A stretch of DNA of 48,899 bases. It comes from Alteromonas antoniana. Its GTDB lineage: Bacteria; Pseudomonadota; Gammaproteobacteria; Enterobacterales; Alteromonadaceae. Where the stretch lies: positions 1 to 48,899 of the forward strand of contig NZ_JAESDH010000031.1 in assembly GCF_019249295.1 (NCBI RefSeq). Direction: 5' to 3'. Below, piece by piece: positions 18,111-29,329 of this stretch; positions within the stretch are counted from its first letter, which is position 1; every line of letters begins with the position of its first letter. The translations under genes were made by a program, and so were the position numbers. Below the pieces are notes generated by a model, which made no database searches, was not told where the DNA came from, and saw only the letters and a program-made list of their open reading frames with translations.

Positions 18111-18257
18111 ATGACACAAAAAATTAATCAGGCATGTCTTGCGGCTGGAGTTTTAGATGGCCTGAGCCGCATGATTGCATTCACCGAATGCTGCCGTATT
18201 AATGACTGGCATGATAAAAGTCAGATTGCGGATGAGTGCGGAAGCAGAAAAAGCTGA
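18111..18257 (+). CDS. Possible small Cys-containing protein divergent from arsR (48 aa)
   Basis: A short open frame starts with ATG at 18111, 64 bp divergent from arsR, and reads MTQKINQACLAAGVLDGLSR onward, ending in ...DECGSRKS. It has four cysteines (C9, a CC pair at 27-28, and C43), a plausible amphipathic helix and no membrane segment. No strong Shine-Dalgarno is seen. No family was recognised. A chance frame of this length is quite possible; its position beside the ars operator and the cysteines are the only reasons to list it. Confidence 0.25.
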   Translation: MTQKINQACLAAGVLDGLSRMIAFTECCRINDWHDKSQIADECGSRKS

Positions 18258-18313
18258 AAGGAGTGTATAAAAAGAAACGAGAGTGTCAGTGCGGGGCAAA
18301 CACTGCGGTAAAA

Positions 18314-18523
18314 CTAGTTGGCTACTGTCTCTTTATGTTCTGATAAGGACAATAATCTTTTTATAAAACTTTTCGTTTGCTGACTATTTTCAAACTGGAT
18401 TTGTTTTTTGCTTTTTGTATCAGTAAACGCAACATGATATTTATTTACAGAGATATTTTTTACAGGCGGAAATGTTTTTATTTCGCCTTGATTGAGGCTG
18501 TTTTTATTAATAGGAGTTCTCAC
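18314..18523 (-). CDS. Possible small hypothetical protein (69 aa)
   Basis: A minus-strand open frame beginning at a GTG codon encodes a basic, hydrophilic protein with KYHVAFTDTKSKKQIQFENS and KSFIKRLLSL. The composition is protein-like and there are no membrane segments. No ribosome site is seen before the GTG, and the frame stays open upstream toward the cspA terminator, so the true start is unclear or the frame is decayed. It lies downstream of the cold-shock gene terminator in AT-rich DNA. No family was recognised. Confidence 0.3.
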   Translation of the reverse strand: MRTPINKNSLNQGEIKTFPPVKNISVNKYHVAFTDTKSKKQIQFENSQQTKSFIKRLLSLSEHKETVAN

Positions 18524-18567
18524 TTTTGTATCTTGATAGGGGATTTTTTTGTCGGCAGGAAGCAGAT

Positions 18568-18592
18568 AAAAGAGCCGGAAGAAACCGGCTCA
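18568..18592 (-). terminator. Terminator of the cold-shock gene
   Basis: GAGCCGG (18572-18578) pairs with CCGGCTC (18585-18591) around a 6-nt loop; on the minus strand TTTT follows. It lies 16 bp past the stop of the cold-shock gene. Confidence 0.85.
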
Positions 18593-18607
18593 GAATATGG
18601 CAGGAAT

Positions 18608-18820
18608 TTACAGAACAACTACGTTGTTCGCCTGCAGGCCTTTTTGGCCATTTTCTACATCAAACTTCACAGCCTGACCGTCAGAAAGGGTTTTGAAGCC
18701 TTCAGAAACAATTGAGCGGAAATGAACGAAAACGTCCTTGCCACCGTTGTCCTGAGTCAGAAAACCAAAACCTTTATCTTCGTTAAACCACTTAACTGTA
18801 CCATTCACAGAATTAGACAT
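18608..18820 (-). CDS. Cold-shock protein, CspA family
   Basis: The 70-aa single cold-shock domain protein binds single-stranded RNA/DNA and acts as an RNA chaperone. It has [13 protein letters not shown] containing the RNP1 motif KGFGF, the RNP2 motif VFVHF, and the ending [14 protein letters not shown]. The length equals CspA/CspE-type proteins. The ribosome site is AAAAAAGGTTCC. Which Csp paralog this is (cold-induced or constitutive) cannot be told. A long AT-rich upstream region would fit a cold-regulated leader, and a terminator follows directly. Confidence 0.95.
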   Translation of the reverse strand: MSNSVNGTVKWFNEDKGFGFLTQDNGGKDVFVHFRSIVSEGFKTLSDGQAVKFDVENGQKGLQANNVVVL

Positions 18821-19219
18821 AATAGGAACCTTTTTTAAAAAATGTGCGGCGAAATATTAATTTACTCGCCATCAAGCGTTAGATATGACTTGCCTAATAA
18901 AGCAGGTGAGTATCTTTAAACGACTTTTTGGGAAAAAGGAGTGTGAAGAAAAAACAGTGCAGTAGTAGAAAAAGCTTTAATTATCTAAAGCCCAATCATA
19001 GTACGGAGTATTTTTTATCTTGTCTATCTTATTTTTACTTTTATTTCATAGGGCCTTGTTATTTAAATGATGGGCTGTCTTTGAGATAAATAAGCAGTGC
19101 TTTTTAGTCGATAAAAATAAAAGGAGGTGGCGCCTTTTCTACAGGTATGTAGTCACACCAGACCCCGCAAAAAGCGCTCTTGCGTAACCGACAAATATTT
19201 GTTTGACTAAAAAAAGAAT
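18821..19219 (-). promoter_or_regulatory. AT-rich leader/promoter region between cspA and thiC
   Basis: About 400 bp between the cold-shock gene (minus) and the thiamin riboswitch (plus) contain no gene. The 18840-19100 part is very AT-rich, as expected for a long cold-shock 5' leader, but no cold-box was assigned with confidence. A small AAAAGG/CCTTTT hairpin lies at 19119-19138. The thiC promoter should lie in about 19160-19215 (for example TTGCGT near 19181). Confidence 0.4.
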
Positions 19220-19312
19220 CTTGTCGGAGTGCCTCGCTTTTCTAAGCAGGCTGAGACCGCGTTTGCGGGATCCGTTGAACCTGATCAGGCTAATACCTGC
19301 GAAGGGAACAAG
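19220..19312 (+). promoter_or_regulatory. TPP riboswitch (THI element) of the thiamin operon
   Basis: The conserved THI-box blocks are present in order: CTGAGA (19251-19256), GAACCTGATC (19277-19286), and CCTGCGAAGGGAA (19296-19308). P1 can form between CTTGT (19220-19224) and ACAAG (19308-19312). It lies about 90 nt upstream of thiC. The interval contains a small hairpin (near 19327-19341) but no T-run terminator, so control may act on translation or by another fold. TPP binding should reduce thi expression. Confidence 0.93.
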
Positions 19313-19395
19313 AGAGTCATCGCCAGGATCCGTGTCCGGATTCGGGCAAAGGCTCTGTTCAACACTCCTGACAAGCAACTCGAACTTTTCAATGA

Positions 19396-22758
<3,363 letters not shown>

Positions 22759-22769
<11 letters not shown>

Positions 22770-23517
22770 TCACGAGTACTTACGGTACGGCGCATCCCTA
22801 TGTCTGGATACTTTTGGCGAAGAGCAGCAAATGACGCTGAAGTGTGCCCGGGTCACGGTGATTGGACTGGGCGGGTTGGGATGTGCTGCCAGTCAGTATC
22901 TCGCTGCAGCGGGGGCGGGCACATTGGTGTTGGTGGATGATGATACGGTCCAGCTAAGTAATCTTCAGCGTCAGGTGCTTTACACCAGCGAGCAGATAGG
23001 GGCGGAAAAGGCGCACAATGCTGCTAAGGCCCTATCACAGTTAAACAATACGATTGCGATACAAGCAAAAACGTTGCGGGTGAATAAGGATAACGCACAG
23101 GAGCTGGTTGCAGGCAGCGATGTCGTGCTGGATTGTACTGACAATCTGACCAGTCGCTGGATAATTAATAAGGCCTGTTATCAGGCTGGTATCCCGCTAG
23201 TGACTGGTGCTGCGGAAGGCCTGCATGGCCAGTTGATGAGTCTGAAACCTGCCGAGCAGCATGGCTGCTATGCCTGTTTATACCCGCCAGACACCGAAGA
23301 GCGACCAGCTTGTGAACGCACCGGCGTATGGGGGCCACTGGTAGGCATTATAGGTACGAGTCAGGCATTTCAGGCTATTCGCGTCCTCACCGGACAACAC
23401 TCAGACTGGGGCGTGTTGCATACGTTTGATGGCGCACGTATGACGTGGTCGCAGTTTTATCTTCCCGCTTCAGCGCACTGCTCACACTGTCAGGAGGGAG
23501 TATGCAAATCTCAGTAA
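22759..23517 (+). CDS. thiF: Thiamin sulfur-carrier adenylyltransferase ThiF
   Basis: ThiF adenylates the C-terminal Gly of ThiS so that sulfur can be loaded. The 252-aa E1-like protein has the nucleotide loop VIGLGGLGCAASQYL, DDDTVQLSNLQRQVLY, DCTDNL and zinc-site pairs CYACLYP and CSHCQEGVC. The start at 22759 is chosen because GAGGAGGT sits upstream and the protein begins with the usual HEYLRYGA; it overlaps the thiDE end by 11 bp. The gene overlaps thiS by 16 bp at its 3' end. It could also be called MoeB/ThiF family, but operon position settles thiF. Confidence 0.93.
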
Positions 23518-23702
23518 ATAATCAATCAATACAAATCGATGAAGAAGCTACTGTTGCAGCGCTTGTGAAGGCGCAAAAAAGTCAAACCCGGGCCATTGCG
23601 GTTGCCGTGAACCAGCAAATTGTTCACCGGGAAAACTGGTCTGAACATCGTTTACATGGCGGTGATGTTGTGGATATTGTCACTGTCGTGGCCGGAGGAT
23701 AA
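23502..23702 (+). CDS. thiS: Sulfur-carrier protein ThiS
   Basis: ThiS is a 66-aa ubiquitin-like protein whose C-terminal Gly-Gly is adenylated by ThiF and then carries thiocarboxylate sulfur to ThiG. The sequence begins [12 protein letters not shown] and ends DIVTVVAGG with the essential GG. The start at 23502 has CAGGAGGGAG just upstream. It overlaps the thiF end by 16 bp and ends 2 bp before thiG, in the standard thiFSGH order. Confidence 0.95.
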   Translation: MQISVNNQSIQIDEEATVAALVKAQKSQTRAIAVAVNQQIVHRENWSEHRLHGGDVVDIVTVVAGG

Positions 23703-23704
23703 TT

Positions 23705-24475
23705 ATGCTGACGATTGCCGGACATACCTTTCGCTCACGCTTGCTTACAGGCAGTGGCAAGTTTGCCAGTGGCGAGGCGATGGAAAGCGCGCTGGCTGCT
23801 TCTGGCAGTGAACTGGTGACGCTTGCCTTAAAGCGGCTGATGCCTGACAGCGCGCATGATGACATTCTCTCTCCGATTGTAAACCTGGGCCTGAAGCTGC
23901 TGCCGAATACCTCAGGGGCAAGAAACGCTGAAGAGGCGGTTTTTGCGGCAAGGCTGGCCAAAGAAGCATTAAGGACGAGCTGGCTCAAGCTTGAAATTCA
24001 TCCTGATCCGAATTATTTGTTGCCCGATCCGGTTGAGACGCTAATCGCTGCTGAAAAACTGGTGAAAGAGGGGTTTACAGTATTGCCATACTGCGGCGCG
24101 GATCCCGTGTTGTGTCAGCGATTAACAGACGTTGGTTGCGCGGCAGTCATGCCTCTTGGGGCACCGATAGGATCAAATATGGGTCTGAAAACCCGGGACT
24201 TTCTTCGAATCATCATTGAACAGGCCAGAGTGCCCGTGATTGTTGATGCCGGGATTGGTGCCCCCAGTCACGCAGCCGAAGCTATGGAGATGGGCGCGGA
24301 TGCCGTATTGGTAAACACTGCAATTGCGACAGCGCGGGATCCCGCTGAAATGGCCAGAGCATTTCGTGAAGCCGTTATTTGTGGGCGACGTGCTTTTAAC
24401 GCCGGGCCAGGCACGGTATCAGTGGGGCCGGCAAGCGCCACGAGTCCTATGACATCATTTCTGGATGCGTTATGA
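23705..24475 (+). CDS. thiG: Thiazole synthase ThiG
   Basis: ThiG condenses deoxyxylulose 5-phosphate, dehydroglycine and ThiS thiocarboxylate into the thiazole phosphate of thiamin. The 256-aa TIM-barrel protein begins [19 protein letters not shown], has the Schiff-base lysine K95 in [10 protein letters not shown], and the phosphate loops GAPIGSNMG and [19 protein letters not shown]. The length is normal. GGAGGATAATT precedes the ATG. Its stop overlaps thiH by 4 bp (ATGA). Confidence 0.96.
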   Translation: MLTIAGHTFRSRLLTGSGKFASGEAMESALAASGSELVTLALKRLMPDSAHDDILSPIVNLGLKLLPNTSGARNAEEAVFAARLAKEALRTSWLKLEIHPDPNYLLPDPVETLIAAEKLVKEGFTVLPYCGADPVLCQRLTDVGCAAVMPLGAPIGSNMGLKTRDFLRIIIEQARVPVIVDAGIGAPSHAAEAMEMGADAVLVNTAIATARDPAEMARAFREAVICGRRAFNAGPGTVSVGPASATSPMTSFLDAL

Positions 24476-25578
24476 GCTTTTACGAACAATGGCAACAAGC
24501 AAGCTGGGAAGACACGCAACTGGCGCTTTACAGTAAAACCGCAGCAGACGTTGAAAAGGCGCTTCGGGCCGAGGTGATTGACCATAATGACTTTCTGGCA
24601 CTGTTATCGCCAGCTGCCGCGCCCTATCTGGAAACCATGGCTGTAAAATCACACCACCTCACACGCCAACGGTTTGGCAATACGCTTAGCCTTTTCATTC
24701 CGCTTTATCTCTCAAATCTGTGTGCTAATGAGTGTGATTATTGCGGTTTTTCAATGAGTAACCGAGTACGTCGCAAAATCCTCAGTGAGGACGAGATCAG
24801 ACGCGAATGTGAGGCTATTAAATCCAAAGGGTATGACACCATTTTGCTTGTCACTGGCGAGCACGAAACCAAAGTCGGCATGGAATATTTTAAGATGGCG
24901 CTGGCTGTAATCAGGCAGTATTTCAGTTACGTAATGTTTGAAGTGCAGCCGCTGTCCGCGCCTGAATACGCACAGCTCAATGAAGCCGGACTGAACGGGG
25001 TGATGGTGTACCAGGAGACCTATCATGCGCGGACTTACGCCAGGCATCACCTTCGTGGCAAAAAAGCGGATATTCGCTGGCGACTGGAAGCACCCGACAG
25101 ATTGGGGGCGGCCGGTATGGATAAGATCGGACTGGGCAGTTTAATTGGCCTGGCAGACTGGCGGGTAGACAGTGCGTTTACCGCTCTGCACCTGGATTAT
25201 CTGCGCACTCGTTACTGGCGAAGCCGGTATTCACTGTCCTTTCCAAGGCTGCGCCCCTGCACCGGTGGCGTGGACCCGGTTATGCCAATCAGTGACAAAG
25301 AACTTGTACAGCTAATTTGTGCCTATCGGTTACGTTTTCATGAGGTGGAAATGAGCCTGTCGACCCGCGAGCAGGCTACGATGCGGGATGGTTTGTTTTC
25401 ACTGGGCGTTACTGCAGTCAGCGCTGAGTCCAGCACGCAGCCGGGAGGCTATTCTCAGCCTGCCGATGCGCTCGAGCAGTTTGCGATTGATGATACCAGG
25501 GCGACACCCGAGGTTGCAGCGGCAATACGCCGGGGGGGATTACAGCCGGTGTGGCGTGACTGGCTGTCAGGCTGGTAA
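24472..25578 (+). CDS. thiH: Tyrosine lyase ThiH (2-iminoacetate synthase)
   Basis: ThiH is a radical-SAM enzyme that splits tyrosine into p-cresol and dehydroglycine for ThiG. The 368-aa protein has the cluster motif CANECDYC (CX3CX2C) followed by [11 protein letters not shown], and the family features [17 protein letters not shown] and the C-terminal [11 protein letters not shown]. The length is normal. It is the last gene of the thi operon. Its presence, with no thiO in the operon, points to the tyrosine route to dehydroglycine. A short CGGAG/CTCCG hairpin follows at about 25600 without a T tract. Confidence 0.96.
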   Translation: MSFYEQWQQASWEDTQLALYSKTAADVEKALRAEVIDHNDFLALLSPAAAPYLETMAVKSHHLTRQRFGNTLSLFIPLYLSNLCANECDYCGFSMSNRVRRKILSEDEIRRECEAIKSKGYDTILLVTGEHETKVGMEYFKMALAVIRQYFSYVMFEVQPLSAPEYAQLNEAGLNGVMVYQETYHARTYARHHLRGKKADIRWRLEAPDRLGAAGMDKIGLGSLIGLADWRVDSAFTALHLDYLRTRYWRSRYSLSFPRLRPCTGGVDPVMPISDKELVQLICAYRLRFHEVEMSLSTREQATMRDGLFSLGVTAVSAESSTQPGGYSQPADALEQFAIDDTRATPEVAAAIRRGGLQPVWRDWLSGW

Positions 25579-25670
25579 ATACGTTAGCTTTTCAACCGGA
25601 GGTATAACTCCGCTTGCGCCTGGCGGATGCACAGCCGGGATGGAAGCCAGTATATATTGACCCATTGTCG

Positions 25671-26297
25671 TTATTTACAAACCGATGCATCGGCGCGGAT
25701 ATCGCTGGAAACAGACTCGTTATTGCGCTTGCTGGTTAGCTCAACCTGACCGTGTGACAGGGTCAAATCGACGTCGCCAATCCAGTCAACCCTGGCCAAC
25801 TTATGTAATTCGTAGCGGCCAAACGGAAGCGAACATTTCACGTAAATGTGATGGTATGCTTTGCCCATAGCTCCCGGGTCAGACGTATAGACGTAAACTG
25901 TCTCGCCGTCGCCGGAGGCTTCTTTGTGCAGATAATGGCTGTGGGTGATATCCGAATGAAAAAACACTGTTCCCAAAAGCAAAAATGCCAGTTGAATCGT
26001 GCCTGCCAGAATGACACTTACTTCAATTAACCCTTTTAGTACACCACGCTTAACGCCATAAGGAAGATAGGTTGCGCTTCTGGTTAACAGATACAGCCCT
26101 GCACTGATACTGACAATCTTTAGCAACCGTATCCAGTAAGCCAGTTGGCCCATAAGTTCAGGCGAATGCCAGCGTAACTGTCCGGTTGTGCTGAAAAAGA
26201 CCGTTTCAGCCAGAGGCAAAAATACGAGTGCAAGGATAATCAGGATACGTCCGCCGTGGAGAGCAGGGCTGTCTGGAGCTTTCATCAATTCTGACAT
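25671..26297 (-). CDS. Uncharacterised membrane protein, paralog of the adjacent gene
   Basis: The 208-aa protein has three hydrophobic segments (about 18-36, 55-72 and 90-112) and a C-terminal soluble part of about 95 residues containing ETVYVYTSDPGAMGKAYH, IYVKCSLPFGRYELHKLARV and DVDLTLSHGQ. It aligns by eye along its whole length with the upstream neighbour, so the two are tandem duplicates. A Cys in the KCSLPF motif and a second Cys at the C-terminus (SVCK) are shared by both. The ATG at 26297 overlaps the upstream gene; a second ATG at 26285 would make a TGATG junction. No family was recognised. If the N-terminus is inside, the tail would be periplasmic and the Cys pair could form a disulfide. 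Confidence 0.8.
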   Translation of the reverse strand: MSELMKAPDSPALHGGRILIILALVFLPLAETVFFSTTGQLRWHSPELMGQLAYWIRLLKIVSISAGLYLLTRSATYLPYGVKRGVLKGLIEVSVILAGTIQLAFLLLGTVFFHSDITHSHYLHKEASGDGETVYVYTSDPGAMGKAYHHIYVKCSLPFGRYELHKLARVDWIGDVDLTLSHGQVELTSKRNNESVSSDIRADASVCK

Positions 26298-26896
26298 CCG
26301 GGCTCGGGGAGAGGAAAGCGATGCTCGACGGGTTCACGATCGGTTATTCCCTTTGCAACGAGCTCACCGTCTACGATATCTACAGTGAGCTCCGTCATCC
26401 ACAAGGCTTTACCAATATAAATTTGTTTGTAGCGGTGAAACGGAAGTGAACACTTAAGATAGAATTGTTTACGTGGCATAAAAAAGCTGCCGTAGGCGTG
26501 CGAGTAGACATACACCGTTTTCTCTCCAACCACATTTTCAGCATGAAAGTTCTCTGGTGCGCTGGCCTTAGGGTAAAAAAATATCAGACCCAATATCAGT
26601 AATGGTATCTGAATCCAACCCAGAATATGGGTGCTTACGATGTTGAAATTGCGTCGCACTGTACCGGTAACTTTCGTCGAAATAGCGTTAGCAACGGAAT
26701 GGTGACAGAAGGTAAACAGCCCGAGACCGAATAAAACCATAATCAGTTTAATCGCTCTCATCCAGTATTCAGCAACCTCCATTGCTGCAGGGGAGTACAG
26801 GCGGATGTCGGTGCCGAAACTGACAAAAACGGTAAGAATGAGCGGAACATAAATAGCCAGTACGGCTATTCGATACGTTCTCTTTGGCACTTCCAT
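26285..26896 (-). CDS. Uncharacterised membrane protein, first of a tandem paralog pair
   Basis: The 203-aa protein has three predicted membrane segments (about 8-27, 44-63, 88-107) and a C-terminal domain with GEKTVYVYSHAYGSFF, FYLKCSLPFHRYKQIYIGKA and ELTVDIVDGELV, ending PEPGCQN. The shared order VYVY...KCSLPF-RY...L...V..GE..., plus the two cysteines, marks it as a paralog of the next gene. The start at 26896 is supported by GGAGGGAGG upstream; a longer frame adds 19 residues with no ribosome site. The two genes overlap and must be co-transcribed. They lie between thiH (convergent) and erpA (divergent). Function is unknown. Confidence 0.82.
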   Translation of the reverse strand: MEVPKRTYRIAVLAIYVPLILTVFVSFGTDIRLYSPAAMEVAEYWMRAIKLIMVLFGLGLFTFCHHSVANAISTKVTGTVRRNFNIVSTHILGWIQIPLLILGLIFFYPKASAPENFHAENVVGEKTVYVYSHAYGSFFMPRKQFYLKCSLPFHRYKQIYIGKALWMTELTVDIVDGELVAKGITDREPVEHRFPLPEPGCQN

Positions 26897-27005
26897 GTTG
26901 CCTCCCTCCACATTACGCTGTGAACTCCGCAGTTCAACGATACTCTCAATCAATATAGCGTGACTCTACCAGCGCTAAATGATTCTTTCTCCGATTTTCT
27001 GTCTA

Positions 27006-27038
27006 ATAGTTGATAGAACTACTCAAGTATTAGATAAT
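27006..27038 (+). promoter_or_regulatory. erpA promoter with IscR type 1 site
   Basis: A sigma70 promoter is visible as TTGATA (27010-27015), 17 bp, GATAAT (27033-27038). Overlapping it, 27006-27030 matches the 25-bp IscR type 1 consensus (ATASYYGACTRWWWYAGTCRRSTAT) at 21 of 25 positions, with both outer half-sites perfect. This predicts repression by [2Fe-2S]-IscR, as for E. coli erpA. Confidence 0.75.
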
Positions 27039-27086
27039 TACCCTCTTCTTTAAGTGCACTGGCACTTACCCTACTTCGAGGTATAT

Positions 27087-27431
27087 ATGACTGTAGAAAC
27101 CGCGTTGCCAATCGAGTTTTCAGATGCGGCAGCCCGAAAAGTAAAAGCCCTCGTTACAGAGGAAGAAAATCCTGAGCTGAAACTTCGCGTGTATGTGACC
27201 GGAGGCGGCTGTTCTGGTTTTCAGTATGGCTTTACCTTCGATGAAAAAGTCAACGAAGGTGACATGACCATCGAAAAAGACGATGTCACACTGGTGGTCG
27301 ACCCCATGAGTCTGCAATATCTTGTAGGTGGCGTGGTCGATTATGTCGAAGGCCTTGATGGCTCACGCTTTCTGGTCGAAAACCCGAATGCCACCACTAC
27401 GTGTGGATGTGGCGCATCTTTTAGCGTCTGA
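27087..27431 (+). CDS. erpA: A-type iron-sulfur carrier ErpA
   Basis: ErpA delivers Fe-S clusters to targets such as IspG/IspH and respiratory enzymes. The 114-aa protein has the three cluster cysteines at C42 ([12 protein letters not shown]), C106 and C108 ([11 protein letters not shown]), the same numbering as E. coli ErpA. The start at 27087 has CGAGGT upstream and matches the family N-terminus. It is monocistronic, with an IscR-type promoter in front and a strong hairpin behind. Confidence 0.95.
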   Translation: MTVETALPIEFSDAAARKVKALVTEEENPELKLRVYVTGGGCSGFQYGFTFDEKVNEGDMTIEKDDVTLVVDPMSLQYLVGGVVDYVEGLDGSRFLVENPNATTTCGCGASFSV

Positions 27432-27440
27432 TAATCTTAT

Positions 27441-27480
27441 CGCGAAGCCAACCCATGGCTTCGCGCTTGCCACTCTGCTT
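27441..27480 (+). terminator. Hairpin terminator after erpA
   Basis: A perfect 10-bp stem (27441-27450 with 27456-27465) lies 10 bp after the stop. The T6 run comes 13 nt later (27479-27484), so the terminator is imperfect and may instead stabilise the 3' end. Confidence 0.6.
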
Positions 27481-27506
27481 TTTTCTCGTCTATTGTAATT
27501 GATGCA

Positions 27507-27525
27507 GCATCGCGTTTCGCGATGC
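27507..27525. repeat. Perfect 8-bp hairpin upstream of the GST-like gene
   Basis: GCATCGCG (27507-27514) and CGCGATGC (27518-27525) flank a TTT loop, in the untranslated region about 100 bp before the GST-like start. It could be a second 3'-end hairpin for erpA transcripts or an operator. No T-run follows. Confidence 0.45.
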
Positions 27526-27622
27526 GCTGATCAGGGAATGTGTGCTCCTTGCCCACGTCGTAATTGCAGTAAGGATCCACAGGGCTTTCTTTCGCTTACC
27601 CGGTGTGAAAAGGGAACGAAAC

Positions 27623-28204
27623 ATGAAATTGTATGGCTCTACCACATCACCGTACGTCCGTCGTATTCGCGTGGTGTTAGCACAGACCGACCATGAGTTT
27701 GTCGACTTGCAGATTTTTTCCGGTGAAGACAGGGCGCTACTGGCTTCACGAAACCCGGCTATGAAAGTGCCTTGCCTGGAAGATGATGGCAGAGTGATTT
27801 TCGACTCCAGAGTCATATACGGTTATTTGTCTGAAAAATTTGGCTTCTCTCCGCTGACCTGGGACGAAGAAAATATGCTGACGCTGATTGATGCGGCCAA
27901 TGATTCCTTTGTACAGCTTTTGTTGCTGGCCCGCTCGGACATAGACACCAGCGGTGACGAGCTTCATTTCAGGTTGCAGAAAGAGCGTATTGAGGCAGTG
28001 TTCACCTCCCTTGAAGAGCAGCTGTCAGCCGGGCTGTTTGGCAAATGGACTTATCCTGAAATTTGTCTGTACACCCTGATTGACTGGGTTGAGTTCAGAG
28101 AATTGCACGATTTGACAGACTATCCGCGATTGCGGGCCTTTCGCGAAAAGCATGAGGATCGTATTGAGCTGACCGCGACCGATCCCCGGCAGCAAACCTG
28201 CTAA
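27623..28204 (+). CDS. Glutathione S-transferase-like protein
   Basis: The 193-aa protein has an N-terminal thioredoxin-like GST domain (MKLYGSTTSPYVRRIRVVL, then NPAMKVPCLEDD and the glutathione gamma-glutamyl site DSRVIYGYL) and a short helical C-terminal domain (about 85-185). The active-site position carries Ser/Thr rather than Cys. It is shorter than SspA (about 210 aa) and lacks an SspA-like tail, so it is better called a GST-family protein of unknown substrate. The start at 27623 has AGGGAACG upstream and matches the family start; the longer frame adds 27 unrelated residues. Confidence 0.85.
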   Translation: MKLYGSTTSPYVRRIRVVLAQTDHEFVDLQIFSGEDRALLASRNPAMKVPCLEDDGRVIFDSRVIYGYLSEKFGFSPLTWDEENMLTLIDAANDSFVQLLLLARSDIDTSGDELHFRLQKERIEAVFTSLEEQLSAGLFGKWTYPEICLYTLIDWVEFRELHDLTDYPRLRAFREKHEDRIELTATDPRQQTC

Positions 28205-28255
28205 CGGCATGCTTCATTCACACGTTGAGTGCCCGCAGTTCTGCTTGCCGCTGTC

Positions 28256-29209
28256 CTAATAGCCGCGTTCAAAATCCAGTTGGTAGTGGAGCGGCTCGGC
28301 ATTGAGATAGCGGTCGAGGTTCTCCGCAAACACGCGCGCAACATCTTCGGGAGCAGAGATGGCTGCCGTATGCTGGCTTACCCATACTTTAGGATGTGAC
28401 CAGAAGGGATGGGACGCCGGTAACGGCTCCTGACGGAAAACATCTAGCACGGCAGCACGCAACATGCCGTTATCTAACGCGTTTAGTAACGCGGAATCGT
28501 CTACAGCACTGCCACGTCCAGCATTAATAAATACCGCGCCTTCCGGCAGCGCACTGAGAAAACGCTCATCAATGAAATTAACCGTCGCGCTGGTATCGGG
28601 CAACAGGTTCACGATGGCATGACACTTTGCAGCGAAGGTCTGCTTATCGGCAGAAGCAAACATGGCATCGTAACCCGGTTGGGCTTCGCCTTTGCTGTTA
28701 AGGCCGATAACGCGCATACCAAACGCATGCGCTACGGGTAGCAGCGAAGACGCAATGGAGCCTGCGCCCAGTATCCCAAGCGTGGTGCCCTGCAGTGTGC
28801 CCGGCGCGGGTTGCATCCAGCGGTGTTGTTGCGGCGCACTCTCAAGTGCTCTGAAAGTATCGATATCCCGGCTGAAATGAAGCAAATAGGCAAACACATA
28901 CTCACGCATCTTTTCGCCAAATATCCCCCTCACACCGGTTAAGGTGTAATCCTGCTTGGCCAGTTGCAGCAGCGGTTTATTGCCTGCCCAGGTCGACTGA
29001 CACCACCTTAGCTGATGACATTGTTCTACCACCTTTACCGCTAAATCCGGATCTGCCAGCAGAATGTGAACCTTATCTGTATCAATATCGTCGGCACGGG
29101 TAGCACATTGAACGATACGTAACGCATTACAATTTAACGCAGTAATCTCATTTTTCAGTAAGTCAGCATCCCGACTAAGGATGGTTAATTCGGCGTTTCT
29201 GTCCGGCAT
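28256..29209 (-). CDS. D-isomer-specific 2-hydroxyacid dehydrogenase (GhrA-like)
   Basis: The 317-aa cytoplasmic NAD(P)H enzyme family reduces 2-oxoacids such as glyoxylate or hydroxypyruvate. It shows the nucleotide-binding LGILGAGSIASSLLP, the catalytic Arg in INAGRGSAVDD, Glu in VFRQEPLP and His in VSQHTAA. It resembles GhrA-type rather than phosphoglycerate dehydrogenases. The start at 29209 is chosen because CGGAGCAGA lies upstream; a start 13 codons earlier at 29248 lacks one. It is divergent from the long PLP enzyme gene. The substrate is not known. Confidence 0.87.
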   Translation of the reverse strand: MPDRNAELTILSRDADLLKNEITALNCNALRIVQCATRADDIDTDKVHILLADPDLAVKVVEQCHQLRWCQSTWAGNKPLLQLAKQDYTLTGVRGIFGEKMREYVFAYLLHFSRDIDTFRALESAPQQHRWMQPAPGTLQGTTLGILGAGSIASSLLPVAHAFGMRVIGLNSKGEAQPGYDAMFASADKQTFAAKCHAIVNLLPDTSATVNFIDERFLSALPEGAVFINAGRGSAVDDSALLNALDNGMLRAAVLDVFRQEPLPASHPFWSHPKVWVSQHTAAISAPEDVARVFAENLDRYLNAEPLHYQLDFERGY

Positions 29210-29329
29210 GTCTGCTCCGTTAGTAAAGATATCTTTCCTCGCCATCATCAGCTGTTAACACGCAGTGTGTTTATAAATTGTTATCAACAAATTACATTCT
29301 CGTAAAAATAACAATGAGAGAACACCTAC

